The notes under the pieces were generated by a model, which ran no database searches, was not told where the DNA came from, and saw nothing but the letters and a program-made list of their open reading frames with translations. A program made the translations under genes and the position numbers. From the NCBI GenBank assembly GCA_021399445.1, contig JAJTUQ010000004.1, forward strand, positions 186,001 through 250,000: DNA of 64,000 bases. The letters run 5' to 3'. Origin of the DNA: Xylogone sp. PMI_703 (lineage: Eukaryota; Ascomycota; Leotiomycetes). This document shows positions 47,382 to 59,981 of the stretch, piece after piece. Within the stretch, counting starts at the first letter, position 1; each line of letters opens with the position of its first letter.

Positions 47382-49066
47382 TTACTTGATGTCCTCCGTC
47401 GCAATCTTTCGGCACCAATTTAAAATGTAACCAGTCATCGCGTCCATCGAACCCATTAAAACACCGTGTGCAACAGGGGAGCCAGGGCCAGAATAGATGA
47501 AGTAGTTTGGCTGACCAGCAGCGCACATTCCAAAGTAGCTTTTCGGCTCTTCCAACCAGTCATCCAATGAAACACCATTTCGTCCTGCATGCTTCCACGA
47601 TGGCCGGAAGCTCACATCGAAGCCAGTAGCAGTAACAATAAGGTCGAATTCTTCCTCGCCTTCATCTGTCAAGATACCCTTCTCGGTCACTTTGATTATT
47701 GGGCTCCATATAATGCGGGCATTTTCCTGCTGGAGAGCCTCAAGGTAGCCGTCTCCAGGAGTTAGCCGACGACAACCCGGGTCAAATCTAGGTATCATGC
47801 GTTTGATCAGCTCTGGATCGCCGCCAAGGCGGCTATGCATTATCTTTCTATATGTTTGGTCCATAGCTTTTTGTTCTGGTCTACCCTTAAGCATAGCGAG
47901 GAAGATTTGATTGAATCTGCCAAATTGTAATATTAGCATAGAAGCACGGGAAGAAACTGGAATATCAAAATTAGAATAGTACGTACGTATGTTCCATCTG
48001 TTTTCGCATCTGGAAATGTTTCTCCGGATGCTCGCGGAACTCTCTCTTTTTCTCTTCAGAGTATACGTAATTTCCACCATCCGAAAACTCATCAAGGTAG
48101 TTTGCTGCTATCCAAGTTGGATTTCGGATATAATTCACTATTGACTTGGCAGTTTTCTGCACCTGTGGCACCAGTTGTATTGCTGACGACCCATTACCGA
48201 TAACACCAACCTTCTTCCCAGTCCAGTCATATGATGGATCCCTATGTTAAAAATTAGATGAAACTCAAAGCAATGTGCCACTGCACTCGTCAAAGGCTTA
48301 CCAGTTAGCCGTATGGAGGAGTTTCCCTTTGAAATCATGAAGACCTTCAATTTGAGGCCATGCCCACTTACTAGAAATTGCTGCGTTAATTATTATCATG
48401 TAGATAGCATGTAGAACTCACTTCAGGAAACCGGATGCATTGACCAGAACGTCACATTCGTCTGTAATTGATGTCTCTTGTTGACTAACTTTTAGCCGCC
48501 ATTTACCACTATCCTCATCCCAAAGAGCCTTAGTGACCCTCGAATTGAACTGCACGTGTTCTTCAAGATTCCATTTAATGGAAGTATCCTTCATATACTG
48601 CCATATTTCTGGACTAGATGCGTAAAAGGATGACCAGTTTGGATTGGGTTCAAATGGAAAAACGTAAATATCTGAACGACTATTTGGTCAGTACATAATG
48701 ATGAGACGTATAACGTTCGTACTTACGGGCTGGAACATCACTAAAGAACTAAAATTAGTATATAACGACAAAGCAAGCGAAACCTAGGTGAAGAGCTAAC
48801 CATGCTGCCCCTGGATATCGATTCTCGTACCAGGTTCCACCAATATCTGGATTTTTCTCATAAATCTGTAAATCAACTATATCTTCCATCTTCCAATCAT
48901 ATTTCACCTTATGGGCAAGCATCAAGCCGCCATATCCTGCACCGATGCAGACCACACGCAACTTACGCGGGGTGAGCGACGGCTGTTCTGAGATAGGCAC
49001 CCAGTTCCCCTGCTCTAAGGGACCTTTGTTAGTCAGAACAGCTTGCCCGTTTACTTGAGAATTCAT
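47382..49066 (-). CDS. Baeyer-Villiger-type flavin monooxygenase
   Basis: Six exons join in frame to 462 residues: 49066-48801, 48740-48727 (14 bases), 48671-48422, 48370-48302, 48241-47987 and 47916-47382. The FAD motif GAGYGG is near residue 43, then GGTWYENRYPGAACDVPAH, in which the 14-base exon supplies CDVPA. The fingerprint FKGKLLHTANWDPS spans the exon 4/5 join, and the NADPH motif GNGSSAIQLVPQ follows. Later comes FDLIVTATGFDVSF. The enzyme would insert oxygen into a ketone, or oxidise N or S, using FAD and NADPH. It is divergent from the CocE-type hydrolase, with two GCGGGGC heptamers in the shared promoter. The 14-base micro-exon is unusual but restores both frame and a family motif. 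Confidence 0.9.
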
Positions 49067-49668
49067 TTTGACGATGATATTGGTGGTATTTAGAAAGTGT
49101 TTGTGCAGCAGAACTTAAGATGCTGGCGGATAATCATTGCTATACGGATAGAAAGGTGGTACTTCTTATACTTAGACCTTACTTTACTTTCCGTGACAAG
49201 AATCGCGAGTAATTTCCTAAAGAATCGACGAGTTAGTTAAGCCCTTGGCATAAGGATAGTCTGAGTAGCCCCGTAAACATATCTGAGGGGCATATCGCCC
49301 CCAGATTTCTGCCCCGCGCCCCGCAGACTAGTTAACATGACATTATTGACGGGGAATGATTCAGATCCCGTAATTCCGAACAGTCGAAATAATAAGTCAT
49401 ATAGGAAAGTGCGCTGGATCCGAATCGTTGCGTAGGTAAACATAACGTGTTAAGGAGTTGGCATCTGGGGTGTGGGAAGGGAAAACCTATTCGGTGGGGC
49501 GGCATATCTTTCCCTGTTGTTCTATGGAGATACACTGCAATGCTTAGCGGAAGCTTTAAATATTTCGCATGTAGCTATATCAAAGATATATTTTGTATCC
49601 TCTATATATGCAATATCTTATATGCTATTACAATAAAAATACGAACAGCTTTACTTATATCAATCATT
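49067..49668. promoter_or_regulatory. Divergent promoter with two abutting GCCCCGC heptamers
   Basis: GCCCCGC occurs twice in tandem at 49311-49324 (minus-strand GCGGGGC). The same heptamer occurs four times upstream of the P450 and flavin monooxygenase. It matches the C2H2-type CreA consensus SYGGRG, but could also serve the local C2H2 regulator. Confidence 0.45.
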
Positions 49669-51544
49669 ATGCCTACTACCGCTGAGATATATCAATCCAG
49701 ATTCCCGGATTTGGAATGGTACCCCCTGCCAAACCCTGAAGATCACCCCCGCTACACTTATTATGGTTTCAAACCCGAGCGAGTCTTATTAGAAAAAGGC
49801 CATGTTAAATTTCCTGGTCGTCGACCATTTGCTTCAGATGCAATATTGGAGAGAGATGTTGCAATCCAAATGAGAGATGGGGTCAAGATATATGCCGATA
49901 TTTTCCGTCCTGTCACCTCAGATCGTGAGCTTAAAGTTCCTGCAATTCTTCCCTGGAGTCCTTATGGCAAGTCAGGAACTGGCTGCCAGCATTATGAGAG
50001 CATGGCACCTTTCCGTGTTGGTCTGCGTTTAGATCAGACCTCCGGGTATGAGAAGTTCGAGGGCCCTGATCCCGCTGACTGGGTGCACCGTGGATATGCG
50101 ATTGTCAATATTGACGCTCGGGGTGCCAATAAATCCGAAGGAAATATAGTATTCTGGGGCCAACAAGAAGCTGAAGACATATATGATGCCGTTGAATGGA
50201 TCTCAGCACAGCCATGGTGTAATGGTTCCGTCGGCATGGCTGGTAACTCATGGTTAGCCATTTCACAAATCAACTTTGCATCCCGTCTGAAACACCCTGC
50301 ACTTAAAGCGATAGCACCTTGGGAGGGTCGAAATGATATCTACCGAGACTCACTTTCTCGAGGTGGAAAAAAACACAATGAGAGTCTCCACAAATTTCTA
50401 TTGACTGGATTTGCTGGTCCAAACTCTGCAGAGAATATGCCCCTGATGCTCCAAAACCATCCGTTTTTCGATGATTATTGGGAAAGCAAATATATCCACA
50501 CGGAGAACATTGATATACCAGTCTACGTTGTCGCATCCTTTTCGTCTCAAATCCATAGCCGCGGGTCGTTTCATACGTTCCGGACAGCGAAATCTGCGCA
50601 GAAGTGGCTGCGGGTCCATCCATATCAAGAGTGGTATGATCTATATCGTCTAGAAATGGTTGATGATCTACAGAAGTACTTTGATCGCTTTCTTAAGCAT
50701 ATCCAAAACGGCTGGGAAAATGATACACCACCTGTTCATCTCTCCTTGCTTGGTTTTGAGGCTAGTGGCGGTATAGCACAAAGCATTTGCGAACGGCCAG
50801 AAAAAGAATGGCCTTTGGCTAGACAGATATTAAAGACATTCTACCTTGATGCCTCTGAAAATAAGCTTGAGCCGCTGAAAGCAGAAAATGTATCATCAAT
50901 TTCTTATGCCAGCAAAGATTTAGATGCTCACTCGGTAAGTTCCATTACTCGTTTTGTTATCCAGTTCGCCTCATAGTACTATTGAATTGAATTGAAAATA
51001 ATCTATTAAATCATAGGATTTCACTCTCTATTTCGATAAATTCACTGAAATAGCTGGTTACGCTAAAGTAATCCTTTGGATGTCCTGCAAAGACAAAGAC
51101 GACCTTGACGTTGCAGTACAGATTCGAAAAATATCTGAAGAAGGAAACCTACTGGAGTATCTCAACTATCCATGCCCTGTACCGATTGAGAAAGTACCAA
51201 ATGTCAATACCGCCAAGTACTTGGGGCCACAAGGACTTTTGCGTACTTCACACTCAATCACGAAAGTGGATGAGCTTTCTACTGACCAGGAGATTTATTA
51301 CAAGCACGACCGACGTGAATCAATCTCTCCAAGTTCTATTATTAGGCTAGAAATCACATTATGGCCTATGGGAATGGTGTTTGCACCCGGTGAGGGAATT
51401 AGACTTCGAGTTTCCGGGCATGACATGTGTTATCAAGAGACCGATAAGATCATCGGGGCATCAGTGAATACTGAAAACGTAGGAGATCATGTAATCTACA
51501 CTGGTGGAGAGTATGATTCGCATTTAATTCTACCGTTCATTTAA
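49669..51544 (+). CDS. CocE/S15-type (X-Pro dipeptidyl-peptidase-like) hydrolase
   Basis: Two exons, 49669-50934 and 51017-51544, encode 597 residues. The alpha/beta-hydrolase part starts RDVAIQMRDGVKIYADIFRP and has WSPYGKSG and the nucleophile elbow GMAGNSWLA (Ser). WLRVHPYQEWYDL carries the likely catalytic His. A C-terminal jelly-roll (LRLEITLWPMG, EGIRLRVSGHD) is typical of CocE/NonD hydrolases and S15 peptidases. I do not see the usual acid (Asp) at the expected VVASFSS position, so this is a fungal subfamily. It may be an esterase or a peptidase. In a peptide cluster a peptidase role would make sense, but that is inference. An ATG at 49669 is chosen because upstream sequence is AT-rich and lacks domain sequence. 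Confidence 0.88.
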
Positions 51545-52053
51545 TGACAGCTATGAAATACTACTATTATAGCAACAGAGAAGATTAAGTTAAGACTTGA
51601 CTGATTTTAAACGCAGTATGTATTGGTAAATAAGCGGTCCTTCTCTGTGAACAGCTTTCTATATAACGTTGAAGACATAATAAACTACAGTCATCTACGG
51701 CTGCACAGATTTATAAAAGCCGTCATGAAATTGCGTTAGTACACATACAGCGGGGTATTCTCGTGAGGAGGCAGAACCAGAACCTTTAAATATCGTGCAT
51801 AATCTAACAATTGCACTAGGAGACATCATATTGAACGGGATAACAGCTCAACTATGCTAGCGCCCTATTTTCAGTGTGATTGACGATACTTCTACTTGGA
51901 AATCAAAATAAGCAGGTTGGTTGTCTAAAACACTCAGTGAATCTAGATTCCTCTTCCGTTCACTATTAAATGTACATGTGCTCATTGTTACATGAAACTT
52001 AATCTACGCTTATTGCGGGACTTCTTACTTGCATCCTATACTAGAGCTCTATA
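51545..52053. other. Spacer between convergent genes
   Basis: Nothing recognised. Confidence 0.5.
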
Positions 52054-52988
52054 TCACAAAGTAAATCTAAACCACGCTAGGGCTTGAAGGAAAGCTTGCT
52101 CTTTTGCAAAATTGTTATGCAGTTTGCTTAGATCTGCACGAATGGCATATCCATGGGTGACGCCACTGAAAAGATTGATTTGATAAGGCTGACCAGTATT
52201 TTCCAGAATGACTTCAGATTTGTGGCGAAGCTCACGGGTGAAGATCTGATCTATCTCTATAATACAAGTGTCAGAGGTCTAACTTTAAATAGAAGCAGCT
52301 GGGAGGTGTACCTGCAGCGGAAATGGAAAAAGGTTTCTGAATTGCCGCAAGCTCGTCCTCTGTAATAAAGGATGGATGGCCGCTGTAGCCGGTATCGACT
52401 TTACCATCTTTTAAGAACCGAACAACATACTAGATGTAGGAGAGAACACATTTTCAGCATTGTTATAATTCTCTATCAGGTATAACTACATACCTTCCCC
52501 CCAAAGCAGTACCCCGCGGCGGCGACCTTTTTCACACCTATGTCTTCTCTCAGATATTGAATAATAGCCTCGACAATAGGATCGACGGCATCGGGACCAT
52601 GTTTCGAGATCCAGTTGGGAATATCGATCCTTCCAGCGTCAAAGTCACCAATATCCATCTGGTCACCACCAAAAAGATCTGGCAGAATTGCTAGATAACC
52701 ATTGGCCGCAAAATCATCCGCGAGTAATTGGCTGTTGGTGAAGATACCAAAGACGTCACTGAGGATCAATACGGCGTTATCGTAGACTTTGACGTCTTTC
52801 GGATAGGCAATATAAGTACGAACTACATATAGTGAATCAAATTAGTACCCATATTCATACAGATTCCGGCATGTATTGGATGAAAGGTGGTATATAATAC
52901 CATTGCTGATCGACTTGAACTCTCCTTCGGGGTTCCCTTCATGCTTGAAGCCAGTAAAACAGCAAGCACCCGGCGGGTTAGAAGCCAT
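52054..52988 (-). CDS. Dienelactone-hydrolase family protein
   Basis: Four exons join in frame to 245 residues: 52988-52901, 52822-52494, 52429-52312 and 52256-52054. It starts MASNPPGACCFTGFKHEG, a common fungal DLH opening. Key features are the strand VLILSDVFGIF, LPDLFGGD, the nucleophile elbow GYCFGGK (Cys instead of Ser), the acid in EIDQIF and GVTHGYAIRAD with the catalytic His. The enzyme hydrolyses lactones or esters in the cytoplasm. In secondary-metabolite clusters relatives open lactones produced by Baeyer-Villiger enzymes, and one such enzyme lies 4 kb away. Length and motifs are complete. Confidence 0.92.
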
Positions 52989-53657
52989 CTTTATTATGTG
53001 TGTTGTAGTATGTTATCAGATATCATACAAGTCTCTCCTTAAAGCTAATGGGAGTATAATTTATGGCTACTTCGGCTTAAGCTATTTCTCTTGGAAGCAC
53101 CTGGGGTAAAGCGATGATATAGGAAACTCGCCACTCTTAACGCCCCTGAGTTTGTCAGAGTACATAGCGTCAATAACGTGCCCCACGATCCCACTGACAC
53201 AGATTCTCATTGTCCCACGACCCGCAAAAATTTCCGATATTCACCTGTCCCTCCTATGCCCCACCCGATCATTCCGTGTCGGATGAATAAGGCTCTTCGG
53301 AAGTCATTCTTTACGAAAGAAATATCGAGGTAGCAATCACCTGGGTCATCTTTGATATCCTTGTGAGGTAGGATTTCACCTAAATCAAAATTACTAGGCA
53401 ACAGTCATCCGTATTAGAAGTATCCAACGGAGTCTAACATTTTACATTTTTCTATAGCATGTCTCTCAGGTTCAACTCAGAACTACGGATGCACATCTAT
53501 TTCTAAAGTACATTACCTATGTTGCTAGACATGGTAAAGGCTGGGAAGCTCAAGAAAACAGGAACTGAGACCACGGCTTATGGACTTAGCGCTGATGTAA
53601 ACTTGAGAAGTAATTATGCTTGCCATATTCGAAAGGCAGAATATGGTATCCACTTCA
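52989..53657. other. Spacer upstream of the DLH gene and downstream of the flavin monooxygenase
   Basis: Nothing recognised. Confidence 0.5.
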
Positions 53658-55934
53658 CTATTTCCCATTATAGACAGGGAAAGGTGTTCCATCTAAATCA
53701 GCTCGAATCTGCAGTGCTATGAAGCGGGAGCCCCATCTCGTATGCCCAAGCGTGCCAGCTGCGTACCACAAACCAGGCTCTAAATAAAATGTCAGTAAAA
53801 TGTTGAACATCGGTATGAGATTAGTCGTTTACTAACGTCCAGTCGGTTTGAAAGCACCTCTTAGTTCACCTTCATCATCAAGTCCCCATAAAAGATCGGT
53901 TTTCTGTGCAGTTTGAGAGCCAAAAGTCGCCTCAACCACTTCCCTCATATTGCCAGAGAATCCAGTTGCGAATACAACGACATCTGCTTCAACGTGACTA
54001 CCATCAGCAAACTTTAGCCCTTGCTCGGTGTATTCAGTAGGAGGAGAGGTAGATTTCATTTTGATCTGTATGGCCTGTTAGCGGTATGCCTGAGAGCTAG
54101 TTTATGTTTCTCGCGCCTACAAGTCCTCTGGCAATCTTAGATGAGCAACCAACGTCAATATAGTGACCTCCTCGGCGAACCGTAAGTTGATAAGTGAGAT
54201 CTCCATATCTTTCTGTGTTAAATCCAGCACGCTCTAATGACTCAAATCGTTCTGGCTCCTGAGAGGCCAAGTGGTGTAAAAAGGATCGTGTATAGAGCCT
54301 CGAGACTGCCCAGGGCGTAGAATATGAGAGGCGATCTGCAACTTCTGTTGGTATATCCGAATTGTAGGACCCTAGTACTAATTAGTCGGATCCATAAATC
54401 TGCTGCGCAACATACTATCGGAAAACTTCTTGAATTGCTCCACTGGAAGAACATCTGAGATATGATAGTCAGATTAGTGTCTTTCATAGGCTGCAATTTG
54501 CTGCTCACAAGTAGTCCCCCGTTGGACCATTGTAACAGATTTGAAACCTGCTTTCTCCATATCATCGACGATATCATGAGCTAATTTAATGGGATCAGAT
54601 TATCAAATTTAGCGGTTGGATGATTGGGCAACTCACCTGTATTGGCAGATCCAATGACAATACCATTTTTACCCTTCCACTGGCTCATATTTCTATAGTT
54701 GGAAGAATGGAGTATAATGCCTTTAAACCGTTCCTATTGTAGTTAGCATCTATTGCAGACAAAACTTTTTTGTTGAGCCGAACTTCATTCTCATATTTTG
54801 GGTAATAAATATGTGGACCATAACCTCCAGTAGCCATTACAACATGCCGGCAGGTAAAAGTCGCCTCTTTACCATTGCGATTGATCTTCAGAGTATACAA
54901 TTCCCTCTTCTCGTCCCAGGTTCCATTTTCAAGACTTGTAGATAGCTGTACATTCTGCAAACATGTCAGTTACATTGAAAGAGCTCGAAACTGCTTGCGA
55001 TGACGAACAATTTTATATTCTCTCACCCACTGTTTAAAGCCATTCGAAATATCGTATTTATCCAGATATTCTTGAAACGTTGGTGGAAAGGTACGTTTAA
55101 ACGGTAAATGCGCTTAAAGAAGATGTTAGTAATTGCCAAGGGTTAGTAATTAGGACATACCAAATTCTCGTGGGGTGTGAACTGGTTCCTAACAGTCAAT
55201 TATATCTCTAAAGTATCTGGGAAAGTTTTTTTTCACTTACGACGAGTTGAATCATATCTCAACAGCCAGTTGTCTCCAATTTTCTGCATCTTGTCAATCA
55301 CAACGTACGAGACATTCAAAGCTTTTACTCTGCCGGCTACAGCTAGACCTGCTTGACCTGCTCCGACAATTACCACGTCAAAGTAGTCGGATTTGTCAGA
55401 CCGAACAACATCGTGTTGACTTTGCCCTGGAGCATCTTGCATGTCCGGGGTAAGTTGGTCCACACGTGGGTGACCGATAAGTTGATCCAAGACTGTTGTC
55501 ATCATCCAAATTTTCCACTCATTCTCACGAGTCGGTATCAAGGAAACAGATCCAATACACTCTCTGCTAGGTATTCCCATTACCACAAAGTTGAATTCGG
55601 CAGAAAGCCATTGATTATTGGCAGGGGTCTTTATTATGCGGACGGAGGATGGATTTAGTTTCAATGTCTGAATGTCCGCGTGACGGCAGAGTTCTTGCCA
55701 TGCAGTTGTAATAGATTTGCCTGAGTAGAAGGTTCGAAACGTCCCAGATAGAGCCATAGAGTCGCGCCAAACTGCATTATCAGTAAAGTCCTCATCTATT
55801 AGCCGTGGGAAGTTCTCGAGTGTTTTGACAACAATAGCCTGAAAATCTAGTTGCTCCGAGATTTGAATCTGGGGCAGCTCAACTGGTAACTTTTCTAGTA
55901 CATAATTATGAGTCTCTCCACGTAGGCTCATCAT
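53658..55934 (-). CDS. NTF2-like/flavin-dependent monooxygenase fusion
   Basis: Ten exons join in frame to 593 residues: 55934-55241, 55181-55161, 55112-55027, 54954-54784, 54733-54637, 54580-54509, 54454-54416, 54371-54121, 54065-53837 and 53779-53658. Residues 40-180 form an NTF2/SnoaL-like region (FTDNAVWRDSMALSGTFRTF). The flavin part follows, with VIVGAGQAGLAVAGR, YDSTRLHTPREF and ATGGYGPHIYYP. FKGIILHSSNYR and the NADPH strand VIGSANTGHD come next, then VQRGTTYVLPVEQF, YNSDIPTEVADRLSYSTPWAVSRL, VVVFATGF and PGLWYAAGTLGHTRW. This is the fungal YUCCA/FMO-like group often seen in metabolite clusters. An apparent in-frame stop at AYERH is removed by the intron at 54508-54455. The substrate is unknown. 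Confidence 0.9.
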
Positions 55935-56961
55935 GATTGATCAAGTTGTGCTGATGGTTACAGAGTGATACAAGTGCTCTAAGTAGAAAATTAGTCAAAT
56001 TTCCTAGTTCCAATGACATAAAATGCTCCGGTTTTTAACCATACCTTCGGATATAATCCCTTCACTTATGGGAGTCACCGGGGTTCGACTTTGCCATCCC
56101 TAAGCGGGGCTAGGTGGGACAAACTAACTACCTTCCAATTTTCAATCTGTAGAAACATAGCATATTTCTAAATGTCCGTAATTCCATACTTAGCCCAGAA
56201 GACCTCGGTAATACCAGTATTGTCCCCGCGTATCAGGAGGCGAAAAGAACGCAGAGCCCTGTTGAACCAAAGAGAGTTAAGTAAATCACATACTCCGTTG
56301 CATGGCTTAGGTGTGTCATACCAGCAAAATTACGATTAAGGTCATAACAAACTTAAGTATGTTGTACACCACAATATATCTTATCCTCAACTTATTTTCT
56401 ATGCACATATTACGTTGCACCCATGCTCTGCTGCACAGCCTGGAAGTATAAAATATGCAAATAGACATCGGAGGATTCAAATCCCGCTCTATTCTCTTTG
56501 CGGGTAATGCTAGCCTCAATTAAACTTGTGGTTGAAAATATACTTGGTAGTCAATGTGATGGGACTAGCGCGGAATACCTCCGTAGGAGGGACGGCATCT
56601 GAGTGGCGGCGGACAAGGGAATTGGGGGCGGGGCGCAGCGGGGCGCGGCGGGGCATTAGGGATAGCGACTTCATGAGCGGGGCCCCGGAGGATATCGTCA
56701 TAAATGGAATTGCAAGTATTAACAATAATCGGGATTGATAAATTGGAAATAAAACATCAATAGACAGTAAGTGAAGTAAAGATTTGACTAGGCTATATAT
56801 GATAGTGTAGCCCTAGTAGTAAAATATTTCATAATCTGTACCGTTTTTCCCTCAGCCTTCCTCATTTCTAAATACCTTGCGCCTCAAAATAATTTATCCA
56901 GTTTTTGGCTTTAAGAACTGTTTGCCTAATTGCTTTTGGACAAAAACTCGTTACCATAATT
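55935..56961. promoter_or_regulatory. Divergent promoter with phased GCGGGGC heptamers
   Basis: GCGGGGC occurs at 56104-56110 and three times at exactly 10-base steps (56628-56634, 56638-56644, 56648-56654). The three in a row lie on the same face of the helix, about 310 bases before the P450 start. They may bind a C2H2 regulator or CreA. Confidence 0.5.
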
Positions 56962-58797
56962 ATGGAATTTAAAGTTCAGATCTTATTACTTGCTGTGCTA
57001 ATTTTCATTCTTGTAAATATTCTACGCACCGGGCGGAGACCTAGAGACTATCCCCCTGGTCCACCAACACTGCCAGTCCTTGGCAATATCCATTTGGTGA
57101 GCAATCTCTATGAAGACATCAGAATCAAGAATTTGATTTATTGCAGATGCCAAAACATGATGCACACAAGCAGTTTCGAAAGTGGGCTGAACAATATGGT
57201 CCGGTCTATAGCCTAATCCTAGGCACAAAAACTCTTATAGTCTTAACCAGTGACCAAGCGGTGAAAGATTTGTTAGATAAACGGAGCGCTATTTACAGCC
57301 ACCGGCAAGACATGTATCTTGGGATGACCCTATGTTCCGGAGGCCTGAGAATGTTGATGATGGTATGTTTCCAAAATCTTTGACCAATTAGTACTAATCA
57401 TGGCACTAGGGATACACCGCAAAATGGCGAATGGTAGAATACAGCATGTTCGTGTAAATCTCGTTCTGACTGGATCATAGATACGGAAAATGGTGCATAG
57501 CCTGCTGAATGTTTCGGCTGCACGATCGTACGTCCCATATCAGATGCTTGAGAATAGGCAGATGCTCCATGAACTTCTTGTCGAACCGGAACAGTTTATA
57601 CGGAGCATCCAGCGTTATTCAAATTCTTTAACAACTAGCATGGTGTTCGGGTCAGTATCTCCTTTGAAGGAATGTCAGTATAAGTATATTAATCCGACCG
57701 CAAGTAGTTGGCGTACCCCCACATATGATAATGAGGATATACAGCAATTCTTTAGCGGCTTTGAGCAGTTTGCAATTGTCAATCAGACAGGTACCGCAGC
57801 CATTGTCGATTATTTCCCATTATTAAGGAGGTTACCGGACTGGCTTCTCTCAACACAAAAGAAAGCGAAAGACCTCCACAAACGAGAAAAAGAGTTATAC
57901 TTGCGTCATTGGCTTAACTGCAAGCAAATAATCTTAGATGGAACCGCAAAACCATGCTTCTGCGTTAATATGGCTAAGATGCAGCAGGAGGAAGGTTTCG
58001 ATGACGACCAAGCTGCTTACATATCTGGCACACTGCTAGAGGCTGGCTCCGACACAACATCTAGCACTCTGGTAGGGTTTATACAAGCGATGGTTTTATT
58101 TCCAGAAGTTCAGAAAAAAGCCCAAGCCGAAATCGATAAGGTAGTGGGAGATCAGCGCCTTCCGACCATGGACGATGAACCAAATCTTCGGTATATCAGC
58201 AGCTGCGTCAAAGAATCCCTCCGTTGGATGCCAACGACTATTCTCGGAGCTGTTCCACATGCAGTCATACAGGATGATTATTATATGAATTACAGGATTC
58301 CAGCCGGTGCAGGCGTGCTTAACAACGTCTGGGGAATACACCAAGACGAAAATCGATATCCCGAGCCGCGGCGGTTCAACCCAGACCGATTCAAGGACTA
58401 TGTTCAGAATGCTGCGGAGTCCGCCAGTAATCCGGATGCTTCTAAAAGGGATCATTTCACATTTGGTGCAGGCCGTCGTATCTGTCCCGGGATCCACGTC
58501 GCGGAGCGCAGTCTCTTTCTTGGGATATCGAGGTTGCTATGGGCGTTTGACATCACTTCTACAACAGACACTACGGGAAAACAGTTGCTACCTGATCAAG
58601 ATCATCTAACGCAGGGCTTCGTTTGCATGCCTGAGCCTTTCAAGTGTCGAATCGTTGCGCGGAGTGCTGCAAGGGCTCGAATTATTGAAGAGGAATGGGA
58701 AGAAGCGCAGAAACAGCTGAACTCGACGACGAAACAGTGGGAGGTAATCCCGGACGGATTAGCACTACCCACTTTGTCAAAGAATTTAGTAGGATGA
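56962..58797 (+). CDS. Cytochrome P450 monooxygenase
   Basis: Five exons join in frame to 544 residues: 56962-57096, 57147-57362, 57410-57433 (24 bases), 57481-57650 and 57708-58797. An N-terminal anchor (ILLLAVLIFILVNIL) and proline hinge YPPGPPTLPVLGNIH are followed by FGWRTPTYDN, the I-helix AGSDTTSS, ESLRW (ExxR), RRFNPDRF and the haem loop FGAGRRICPG with Cys441. It is of the type active in fungal secondary metabolism (O-methylsterigmatocystin oxidoreductase-like). It would act at the endoplasmic reticulum. The last intron (57 bases) keeps the frame open if retained, adding 19 residues, but removal restores the family motif GWRTPTYD. It is divergent from the flavin monooxygenase. Confidence 0.93.
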
Positions 58798-59981
58798 ACC
58801 CCCAGAGGAAAAAAGAAGCTTAAATCCACTTGGCCGTTTTCTTATTTTTACTCGACCCAGACCACCACGGCCGACATCGGCACTACGACGTGGTTGACTT
58901 TCTGGTATAACTGTGAATTAGGTATAAGCACGTTCTAGGCATACTAATACGTGCATACGAAAATAATATTATAAAGTGTAAAAATCTCACAGTATGGGCT
59001 GTACTGTCCTGTAACTGTATGGCCCACGCCCTACGGCCGTTGGCTCTTTTGAGTTTGCTGACAGGGCCTCAGGCCTGAGCCCGTAGGGCATATAGCGAAG
59101 AGAGCTTACGCTATAACGAAATACCTCCTTCTTTATAGAGAACCAGACCTTTAAGTCCTCAATCAAATTAACGTGGAAAGTCTGCCAGCAAGCTGTGACA
59201 TTTATTAGTTATAGTCTGTTGGCCTATGCTCCTGAAGTGATGCGTCAACATCACCACCCGTGGGGCGAGCTAGACGTACATTTAGGAAGGAAGGCTATAT
59301 TTCGCGAATATGCACAGAAAAAAAGCTGTAAAGTATTGCTGCCTGTCGTAAAGTATTACGCCGTATAATTAGTACAACATCTCGGACCAATCAAACCTAG
59401 TACCGCGGTCGATTATACAAGTAAGCGCGCGAGCCAACGAAATCCATCACACCAGGTAGAGTATTAGTAATAGTCCCAGTCATGAGTCGTTCAATAATCC
59501 ACTTCGATCAGCTGTCCGATGAATAGCTTCGGCTAGATAGATACACCACTCACTCCATGGTAGTTGAGAAAGCTCAACAGCCGTCCACTATTTTATTTCC
59601 GAACCCATCGCGTCGACGGATCCGCAACGGCATATCGGTGTGAAACCTGGGATTGAAATGTCCAACGGCATTTTGCGGGCCCGAGTTCCCGAATAGCACT
59701 TTTATCCTACGCAACCGGCCGTCAGTTCGAGAGTAAGTTGTAGTCAAAGAATGAGACTAAGGATTCTTCAGGAAGTGAAGATTATTGTAATTCGTAAACC
59801 AGATTGTCATGATGATTCCCGATTACCAAACTGCCCACCAATAACGTTGAATTGTTCTACTATAAAAAATTCTTAGTAGGAGATATATCTGAGCAAATGT
59901 AACCAATTTTGAAAGGGCTACAAGCCGTTGAGAACTCGCAGCCTTCACCAACGCATTCCAGCTGATTCATTTACAGTCAAC
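58798..59981. other. Spacer with short inverted repeats
   Basis: GCCCTACGG (59029-59037) pairs with CCGTAGGGC (59080-59088), and a CTCAGGCCTGAG palindrome lies between them. No gene recognised. AT-rich elsewhere. Confidence 0.4.

Noticed and set aside
54455..54508. In-frame TAA in the flavin monooxygenase suggesting a pseudogene
   Set aside because: The stop lies inside a good intron (GTGAGC to TATCTCAG). Splicing gives QRGTTYVLPVEQF, the normal family sequence, and the total length stays in frame.
56461..56520. Possible tRNA T-arm (GATTCAAATCCC)
   Set aside because: The stems do not pair and no anticodon arm is found.
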